Below, in pieces: positions 56,765-64,000 of a stretch of 64,000 nucleotides of DNA. Source of the DNA: Prunus persica (lineage: Eukaryota > Streptophyta > Magnoliopsida > Rosales > Rosaceae); assembly GCF_000346465.2 (NCBI RefSeq), contig NC_034012.1:7587689-7651688 (forward strand), read 5' to 3'. Every line of letters begins with the position of its first letter. The first letter of the stretch is position 1. Under the pieces are notes generated by a model that was given only the letters and a program-made list of their open reading frames with translations, was not told the DNA's origin and ran no database searches. The translations under genes were made by a program, and so were the position numbers.

Positions 56765-58943
56765 ATGGCTTCCCTCCGCGTTTCCCCCAACCCCATTTCT
56801 CAACCTCTCAATCTCCGCCGTCGATTCGGCCCCAGCTCACACGGACGGGTCCAACTAATCAACGGCCGGAGAGCGGTGACCGCTTGCCTTAGCGTGGACG
56901 TGGAAGTACCAGATACCGCGTCAAAATTAGGGCTTGCGAAGAGCAGGGAGGTTATAGAGACAGAGGCCAAGGTCGTGGTGCAGACCTACGCGCGAACTCC
57001 GGTGGTGTTGGCCAGTGGCAAAGGTTGTAAATTGTACGATGCCGAGGGGCGAGAGTACCTGGACTTGACCTCTGGGATTGCGGTGAATGCGCTTGGCCAT
57101 GGCGATGAGGACTGGCTCAAGGCTGTGGTTGAGCAAGCCAGTACCCTCACTCATGTCAGCAATGTGTACTATTCCATCCCTCAGGTTTGGCCTTCATCTT
57201 GATTTTTTTTGTTTGGAATTATGCTTTGTTTGGTTGCCGAGAAAATGTAGAGAAAATGTAAAGTTTTGATTTTAAAGATAAGTTTTTTATGTTGCCAAAT
57301 TGTTTGGTGTATGTAGGTGGAACTAGCAAAGCATCTGGTGGCTTCTAGTTTTGCAGACCGTGTGTTTTTCACAAACTCTGGAACTGAAGCAAACGAAGCA
57401 GCCATTAAATTTGCAAGGAAGTTTCAGAGACACACTAATCCTGATGCAAAAGAGCCTGCTACAAGCTTCATATCTTTCACTAACAGCTTCCATGGGAGGA
57501 CCATGGGGGCTCTTGCCTTGACTAGCAAAGAGCATTACAGGTCTCCTTTTGAGCCTGTCATGCCTGGAATCACATTTGTAGAGTATGGAAATATACAAGC
57601 TACCAAAGAATTGATTCAGCCTGGAAAAACTGCTGCGGTTTTTGTCGAACCTATCCAGGGTGAAGGAGGAATATACAGTGCTTCAAAGGAGTTCTTGCAG
57701 TTTCTGCGTAAAGCTTGTGATGATGCTGGTGCTCTTCTGGTGTTCGACGAGGTAATCTGCTACTTTTTATCTTCAGATTGTGTCCAAATTTTAGTGCAAC
57801 TAGATGGTGTATTGTTTGGCTAGTATATCTTATTTACACTAGTTCTATACTTTCATGTTTGCCCCAAAATGGTTTTGATCTTGTTTGGTTTAAGGTAGCA
57901 ATTGCATTGGATCGATTCTATTTCGTCTTTCAGTCCATGTTTTAAGGCTCTTGAAAATATTTCTTAATTATGTATTTGATTTTCTTGTATTAGTTTCTTC
58001 CTTCCTTCTCAATTCTTAAATCCACAACTTTGTCCCCATTGCCCCTTTTATCTTCTGCTTTCATAGAGTTGGGAGTGCGTATATCAAACAAACTATAATT
58101 TGGAATTCTCAAATGCCAAACTTCATACATGACCATGCGCAATATAATGATTCCATTGTTTGCAGTTTTTGGATACTTATTACTTTGCATTGTGCATACA
58201 TAATTGTTGTTCTTGTTGGTGTTTTTTACTTGTTATCATAATCATCATCATATTCTATTTGAAAGTTATACATTATACCACTAGTCTCTTTTTGGTGCAA
58301 TTTCAAGGGTTCAAGTTTATAGAGCGGATTACATGTATTTTATCTATGATTTCAATTTCTCTCAATTAATTATGTTTGTGCTTCTTTCACTTTTTTCCTG
58401 TAGGTTCAATGTGGTTTAGGCCGAACTGGGTATCTTTGGGCTCATGAGGCATATGGTGTATTCCCAGATATAATGACACTTGCTAAGCCACTTGCTGGAG
58501 GCCTACCCATTGGAGCAGCATTGTTGACCGAAAGAGTTGCTTCCACCATAGCTTTCGGTGACCATGGAAGTACTTTTGCTGGTGCACCTCTGGTCTGTAG
58601 CGCTGCCCTAGCCGTTCTCAACAAAATATCAAATCCCAATTTTTTGAACAGCGTCTCCAAGAAAGGTCTCTACTTCAAAAATATCTTGAAGCAGAAGATG
58701 GGAGGGAGCCCACATGTTAGAGAAGTACGTGGCTTCGGGCTTATTATTGGAATTGAATTGGATGTCTCTGCCTCACCTCTTGTGGATGCATGTAGAAATT
58801 CTGGCTTGCTAGTATTGACTGCTGGAAAAGGCAACGTTGTGAGGCTCGTGCCTCCATTGATCATAACAGAGCAGGAGCTTGATGTTGCAGCTGAGATCTT
58901 GTACCGAGCTTTGCCAGTACTTGATGCAACTAATTCAAATTAG
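56765..58943 (+). CDS. Acetylornithine aminotransferase, chloroplast/mitochondrial precursor
   Basis: Three exons, 56765-57184, 57317-57751 and 58404-58943, all phase 0, encode 464 aa. This is a class-III PLP aminotransferase (argD type) that converts N-acetylglutamate semialdehyde to N-acetylornithine in arginine synthesis. The first 50 or so residues are Ser/Arg-rich and look like a transit peptide. Conserved blocks: [74 protein letters not shown] with the cofactor-contacting Asp284, [14 protein letters not shown] with the Schiff-base Lys313, and [14 protein letters not shown]. All catalytic motifs are intact. Sister enzymes such as ornithine aminotransferase lack this plastid-type pattern, and the [15 protein letters not shown] wording fits the acetylornithine enzyme (At1g80600-type). 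It is a housekeeping gene and probably single-copy. Confidence 0.95.
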
Positions 58944-59901
58944 GAGGAAGAAAATTGCATCATATAATATATTGTTGTAGCTGTTGCTTCTTAAGATACT
59001 CTGTTGATATCGATGTATTTTTGTAGCTCAAATGGCAAAAGTTGGCATGGGAACTCTATTTTCTTTTGGCTTTTCTTTTTATATATATTTTTTCTTCTAG
59101 GTATATCTTAGTATGTTATATCTAGGTTCTAGAACCGTTTACTAGAAATAAAAAAGCGCTTAAATGTTACTTCAGTGTTTTTTTATTGAGTTTGCTTGTT
59201 ATTTGGATGGACATATTGGGTGGCGGCTCAAAACACTTCTAAGAAGGTGGTTGCCTCACAAATTTTAGGCAAATTCTCTTATTCGTTTCTGAATTTTTTT
59301 TTAAAAAAAAACAGAAATCAAGCCATCAATGATTACCGATTTACATACTCCTCATGACGTGACACCAGAAAATACAATAAAAAATAAATAAATAAAAGTT
59401 TGTATCATTCTTTCTGGTCAACAAGTTGCTTGAATATGGTAGCAATCTTGAAAACTTTTTAGTTTTCATTATTTTCTTACAAGCACTGCAATAAAAATTT
59501 ACAAACGCCATCACAGAACCAATAATTTACCCGACCCTGTAAGCACTAATCAGCCAGGACATGTTTGATTTCAACTGTTTGCGGACCGAGCCTCCACTTA
59601 TTTTTGTGTCACAGCATGAATTGTTTGAAAATCGCAGCACAACAGGAACTGCACAAAGTCAATAAATCCAACTTCAGCCAGAGAACTAAAATGCAGAATC
59701 CTGTTTCTTACAAATGATATGTTTCCAAGCTCACCTGCTTGTTGAAGCCAATTTTCTCATAGGTTTCAAAATTTCTGAATATGAAACTACAAGAACTTTC
59801 CCCTCCTGAATTCACTGTGATATTGACTTTGTGGCCGGTTTTAGCAATAATGATGGCTATCTATCTTGTGTATTGTGTACATTTGTTCGTCTGCCGCCTC
59901 T
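58944..59901. other. Shared 3' spacer between convergent genes
   Basis: The aminotransferase (plus) and TPR gene (minus) converge here. The stretch probably contains both 3' UTRs; nothing else is seen. Confidence 0.5.
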
Positions 59902-61501
59902 TCACTTAACTGGTCGGACACCAACAGTTCTTACACGGAATCTATACTGAGGTTGAGACTCTTCATCATCATCGTCGTCGTCGTCATCTTCACTAGAGTC
60001 ATCTTCTACTGTGTCCCACCGTGCATAGTCCAGAGAAGAGTGCCCCTTCGGTTTTGGGATTGCTTGCCATCCTTTTTCTTTTTCAGACGGTACTTTGATG
60101 AGTTCTGCACGAGGGGCAGCAACTTCAGCTGGGGAAGTAGTCTTTGTGTAATTAACTTTTGGATCCCTTCCTTGTTCAGGAACTTCCTTGTTTACTGGTG
60201 TCTTGGGGGGAATAACATCAGCAACAGCAGTCGTCCTATTAACCTCAGCAAACTGATCCTTTACTGCACCTGAAAATACTGCACCTTCTTGTCCTTCGTA
60301 TTTCTCCTCTTCCTTCCCATATCCATTTAGCTCTACTTCATCCTCGTCTTCTTCCTCTTCTTCTAGCTCTGCGTCGGATTCAGGTATTGGAGCAAGGGAC
60401 TTTCCTCAAGCAGAAAAAATAATTCTTTACTCACAGCCAGGAAATTGACAATTGCAAATTTATGATTTCACCACCTGCTGCACTGCTGCTGCTGATGATG
60501 ATGTTCATAATTGTAAATTTATTGCAACAGTGGTGTTCATAATTGCAAACATGATGATGATGATGATGATGATGATGCTTATAACTCAAAAAAGTGTTTC
60601 AAACAACAACGAACAAAACCCTAGAGGTTTTTGGACAGGTAGGAACAAAGAATCTCTTTCCCCGGTTTTTGGTTCCAAATGCAAATCCTTCTATAATAAA
60701 ATAACTGACCACCAAACTTATGCATCAATCTTAAACAGCCCCTTTCGACCAAAAAAAAATCTTAAACAGCCCCTAATCTTCAACTAATGTACTAAATAAG
60801 AATGTGAGAAACCTGTATCAAAAAACTGTAAAACAACAAAAAATTCAGCAGCAAGAACAAAGGAATTATACCACTTGTGTCTTTAAACGGGCTTGAAGGT
60901 TTTGATACACTTCTGATGATGGATTTAACTCTATCAGCCGATGAACATCAAAGAGAGCTGAGTGATATTCCTTGAGGGTCACTAGGGTCTGCGCCCGCAA
61001 CATCAAAGCTCCAGTGTGATTGAAATCAAGCTCAAGCACTGAGGTGCATTCATCTGCAGCCTAATATAGTCAAAATATAGTCAATTAATAAACCAATTAA
61101 GCCATATTTTCATCCTTCAAGTCCATATCAGATTCCAGAACACTAATTTCAGCAGAAAAATCATGTCTTGAACTCGCGATTTCCTCTCTCTCACCGAACT
61201 TAGCATTCGAAAACAAAAATTACTAGCTCTAAGCAACTCCTTTGAGATCAAGATTTCAGAAATAGAGAACTTCCTATACAGAAACGAAGAGAGAAAACGA
61301 CATAAAAAAAAAAGCGCGAACCTTTTTGAAATCGTGAAGCTTCAAGAAGCAAGCAGCTCTGTTGCTGTGCAAAGCGATCTTCTGGGGCTTCGTCTTGGCC
61401 ATGGATAGGGCTTCCGTGTAAAACCCTAGGGCCTCCGAGTACCTCCCTTCCCGGTACATCAGGTGGGCCCGCTCGATCTTGTTCACCGGCGCCGACGCCA
61501 T
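59902..61501 (-). CDS. TPR protein with acidic C-terminal region
   Basis: Three exons in transcription order, 61322-61501, 60872-61060 and 59902-60399, all phase 0, encode 288 aa. The N-terminal part (about 1-120) is a three-repeat TPR domain: KIERAHLMYREGRYSEALGF, PQKIALHSNRAACFLKLHDF and GALMLRAQTLVTLKEYHSAL. Then comes a linker starting SLAPIPESDAELEEEEE, a low-complexity middle part, and a conserved end: KGWQAIPKPKGHSSLDYARW, an Asp-rich run, and QPQYRFRVRTVGVRPVK. The layout matches a small plant-conserved TPR family (Arabidopsis At1g04530-like), probably a chaperone-associated adaptor. The acidic run is encoded by GAC/GAT repeats. The acceptor of exon 3 is an unusual purine-rich GAGGAAAG, chosen because it gives the conserved SLAPIPES start. 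Confidence 0.9.
60550..60576. repeat. (ATG)n microsatellite in intron 2 of the TPR gene
   Basis: Nine near-perfect ATG/GAT triplets. It creates a spurious Met-rich plus-strand frame. Confidence 0.85.
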
Positions 61502-62702
61502 GCTATCCTCCTCTGCCCGCCAATCTCAGCCGTCCAAAATTTCACAAAATTGTTCAGCGTTCGCTTATGATTTTGACCCCCAAAAAAATTGAATCAGAGA
61601 GAGAAAGTTTGGGGTTTGAGTGATTGTGAATTGTGATTTACAAAGCCTGAGAGTATGAGACAGCGATTTTGATTTTGATTTCCTTTTTTGTTTAAATTCA
61701 AAAATATTATACGTTTTTTGCAAAAAAAGAAAAAAAATTATGGGTGGGGTCACACGTGACTGCCGACATGTAAATCAACCTAACACGACAAATTGAGAGC
61801 TTTGATTCGGTGATTATATTAAAAATATTAATTTTAGACTGGAATTAAATTAAATCGTAATTAGCTGATTTAATTAGAAGCTTCGCAACCAAATCATCAA
61901 ATCGCATGATATCCTTTTTCTTTATCCGTCATTAGAATTTATTAATACATTTAGATCGTCTTATCCCGTCATAGAATTGATTTAATGCAAACAATTTAAA
62001 ATCTATTAATATTGTATAACATAAAATCCAAGAAAATGATCTAAAATAAATGGAACAAAGATAGAAATAGATCCTTCTATCCACCTTCAAGTTATATTTA
62101 TTTGATACATTGTTGTTATATATATATATATATATATATATATTGCAAATCTAGAATGATATTTTCAGCAAAAAGTTCGTGTTTTGAACTCACAATTTTC
62201 TCACACTCAACTCATCTTAAGAAAACAAAATTTACTTACTTTGATTGGGATCAAAAAGCTGAATCAAGGTTAGGGTTGGGAGGGTTTGAGTAACTGAGGC
62301 CTTCGTGAATTGTGATTTTCGACCTCATTTGATAGCTCAATTTGAAAATGGATTGAAATTGAGTTCAAGTTAGCCTTTATGAGTTCCACTTATCCAACTT
62401 AATAAGTTTAGTTCACAACATTTATAAGTTCATCAGACAATAATCAAGATACTTGTCTAATTTAATTGATATGCAATTGAGTTGGTTTCACAAACTACAT
62501 GTAGAGAAATTTGACATGGACCTTGAGGTAACTAGACCATAATTAGCATGATAGATTATTGATACTTTTTTGTATATAAAATTACCATCAATACACAATT
62601 GAGTTGGTTTCACAAACTACATAAAGAGGGATTCAAACATAAAACTTTGAGTGCATGGATAACTGCTCTTAACTTAGTTAAATTATTATTTTTTAAAATT
62701 TT
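61502..62702. other. Promoter side of the TPR gene and AT-rich spacer
   Basis: The first 250 bp are the minus-strand promoter and leader of the TPR gene. The rest is AT-rich with a (TA)n microsatellite at about 62119-62143. No gene is seen. Confidence 0.5.
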
Positions 62703-62802
62703 ACTAGCCCCTTGACACATGCTCACGCATGTGCCAATTGGTTTTCTTTTTCTTTTTTATTTTATTTTTAGAATTAATAAAAGATAACAGGGTAGTTATC
62801 TA

Positions 62803-63089
62803 TCTATATATATAAAGCAAAAGGCAGAGAATGGTGAAACATTCTAAATACTAGAAAATGCCCTTGATTAATGCAAACATTAAGAATTGAAATTATTAAT
62901 TAAATGAGGATAATATGGTAAATTCACAATTTTTCGTATTAAAAAAATTAAAATTAAAAGAAAATTCAGATAATGGGTCCTATTTTTATGGAACACAAAT
63001 ATTCATTATCTTTTTTAATTCTAAAATAAATTTAAATTTTTTTTAAAAAAAACCTCTCGCATGCGCGGAAGCGCGTGCAGAGAGGCTAG
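62803..63089 (+). mobile_element. Nested non-autonomous Helitron (plus strand)
   Basis: It starts TCTATATATATAAAGC at 62803 (after A) with the same first 100 or so bases as the element on the opposite strand, and ends in a GC-rich stem-loop (CCTCTCGCATGCGCG...CGCGTGCAGAGAGG, about 63053-63085) followed by CTAG at 63086-63089 and T. This is the classic 3' end of a Helitron. It is about 287 bp long and has no coding capacity. Confidence 0.75.
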
Positions 63090-63129
63090 TGTTGTTACAT
63101 ACACCGAGCTCCCCAAAAACTATGTTTTT

Positions 63130-63229
63130 NNNNNNNNNNNNNNNNNNNNNNNNNNNNNNNNNNNNNNNNNNNNNNNNNNNNNNNNNNNNNNNNNNNNNNN
63201 NNNNNNNNNNNNNNNNNNNNNNNNNNNNN
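63130..63229. other. Assembly gap (100 N)
   Basis: Exactly 100 N, the usual placeholder for a gap of unknown size. It falls between two inverted copies of a Helitron 5' region, which probably caused the assembly break. Confidence 0.99.
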
Positions 63230-63639
63230 TCCTCATTTAATTAATAATTTCAATTCTTAATGTTTGAATTAACAAAGGGCATTTTCTGGTATTTTGAATG
63301 TTTCACCATTCTCTGCCTTTTGCTTTATATATATAGATTATCAGCTTAAATAATTACTAAAAAATAGTCTAACTGTTTAACAAGTAATTATTTTACTTAT
63401 TTATGAAGAATAGCATTTCAGGAAAAAATAAATAACTAAGAACCATGTCTTCTAGAGAATTCACAAAACTAGATCGATTAATCGTTAATTAAAATTAAAA
63501 AAAGGAAAGGTCCTGAAAAAAAAAAGAAAAAGGAAAACCCATGAGATCCCACACATCCGTACGTGCCTACGTGGCAACCATGTAAAACCAATCAGAAAAA
63601 GCGGAAGAAAAGAAAAAGGAAAAAAAGAAAAAGAGTACA

Positions 63640-63773
63640 AGTCTTAAAAACACAACGATTATTTTCTCTCGCGCTCTCCCTCTCCAGAGTCTGCACAGCA
63701 TAAACCCTAAAATCCAAATTGGGAAGATTGGGTAGGTTTTTGCCTTAGTTCTGGTGTCTTCGTCAATCCAAGG
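63640..63773 (+). promoter_or_regulatory. Probable 5' UTR exon of a downstream plus-strand gene
   Basis: A CT-rich stretch (CTCTCCCTCTCC) is followed by ATAAACCCTAAAATCC, a telobox (AAACCCTAA) typical of plant translation-related and other housekeeping gene leaders, and a good 5' splice site at 63773 (CCAAG|GTAACA). No start codon in a good frame precedes it, so it would be an untranslated first exon. The coding part would lie beyond the window. Confidence 0.45.
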
Positions 63774-64000
63774 TAACAATAACTTCTCTTATCTTTGGTT
63801 TCGAGCTCTTAGCTTCTCCATTTCATTATATTTTACTCATTCGAAATTCGAACCCGTTTAAGATAATTTTACGTAAATTTGCTCATTCGCAATCCTACAT
63901 ACACAAACTTAAAAATGGGTTTTTTCTTTTGTTTGTGTGGAAGAACCTTTTGCTATAGTTTTGTTGTTGTTTTTATCTGAGAAAGATTGGGATTTTAAGA

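Larger units (their letters stand above)
62704..63337 (-). mobile_element. Non-autonomous Helitron (minus strand), interrupted by a nested copy and a gap
   Basis: Read on the minus strand the element begins TCTATATATATAAAGC at 63337, preceded by A, and ends CTAG at 62704, followed by T; Helitrons insert between A and T and have TC...CTRR ends. Before the CTAG is a hairpin (62713-62735, arms GGCACATGC and GCATGTGTC on the minus strand), the usual Helitron 3' stem-loop. It contains the plus-strand copy at 62803-63089 and the N gap, so its true length is unknown. No Rep/helicase frame is visible. Confidence 0.65.

Noticed and set aside
57323..57598. 91-codon minus-strand frame
   Set aside because: Antisense to exon 2 of the acetylornithine aminotransferase.
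59866..60273. 135-codon plus-strand frame
   Set aside because: It is antisense to exon 3 of the TPR gene, whose conserved C-terminus is unmistakable.

Overview
The window is nuclear DNA from a flowering plant, most likely a woody eudicot of the Rosaceae (Prunus-like). The basis is AT-rich intergenic sequence, short GT-AG introns, many dinucleotide microsatellites, plant-only gene families (SAUR, malectin-LRR receptor kinase, HAK/KUP transporter), a plastid-targeted arginine-pathway enzyme, and small plant transposons (a Cassandra-type LTR, SINEs, MITEs, Helitrons). The genus is an inference from general appearance and was not tested.

Layout. 1-7.05 kb: gene-poor, with two related hairpin MITE copies and one intact MITE carrying a 10-bp target duplication. 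7.05-7.47 kb: an intronless SAUR auxin-response gene (minus), with a TATA box and two TGTCTC auxin-response motifs upstream. 7.8-27.06 kb: about 19 kb with no convincing protein gene, holding a hAT-like MITE, a 5S-rRNA-containing Cassandra-type LTR, SINE-like copies, a cluster of 20-bp palindromes near 22.8 kb and an imperfect 150-160 bp tandem repeat near 23.6 kb. 27.06-36.69 kb: a 24-exon LRR-malectin receptor kinase (plus), predicted at 1053 aa. 37.98-39.70 kb: a 3-exon AVT1/AAAP amino acid transporter (plus, 404 aa), followed by a damaged 3' fragment of a second copy and a LINE remnant. 42.14-42.75 kb: a single-exon membrane/coiled-coil protein of unknown function (minus), with four AACGG cores upstream including one perfect mitosis-specific activator element. 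45.13-49.60 kb: a 10-exon HAK/KUP/KT potassium transporter (minus, 752 aa). 49.6-56.7 kb: repeat-rich, with a clean tRNA-derived SINE and a 48-bp-period array of 20-bp palindromes. 56.77-58.94 kb: plastid acetylornithine aminotransferase (plus, 464 aa). 59.90-61.50 kb: a TPR protein with an acidic C-terminal half (minus, 288 aa). 62.7-63.34 kb: two nested, opposite-facing Helitrons around a 100-N assembly gap. The last few hundred bases look like the promoter and 5' UTR of another gene.

The genes do not form a pathway; each is an ordinary, separately transcribed plant gene. The more unusual material lies between them: the palindrome families at 22.7, 54.0 and 55.8 kb, the tandem duplication that produced the broken AVT copy, the nested Helitrons, and the cell-cycle-type promoter of the unknown membrane protein. 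All gene models were built by hand from reading frames and splice sites; exon lengths and phases add up in every multi-exon model.
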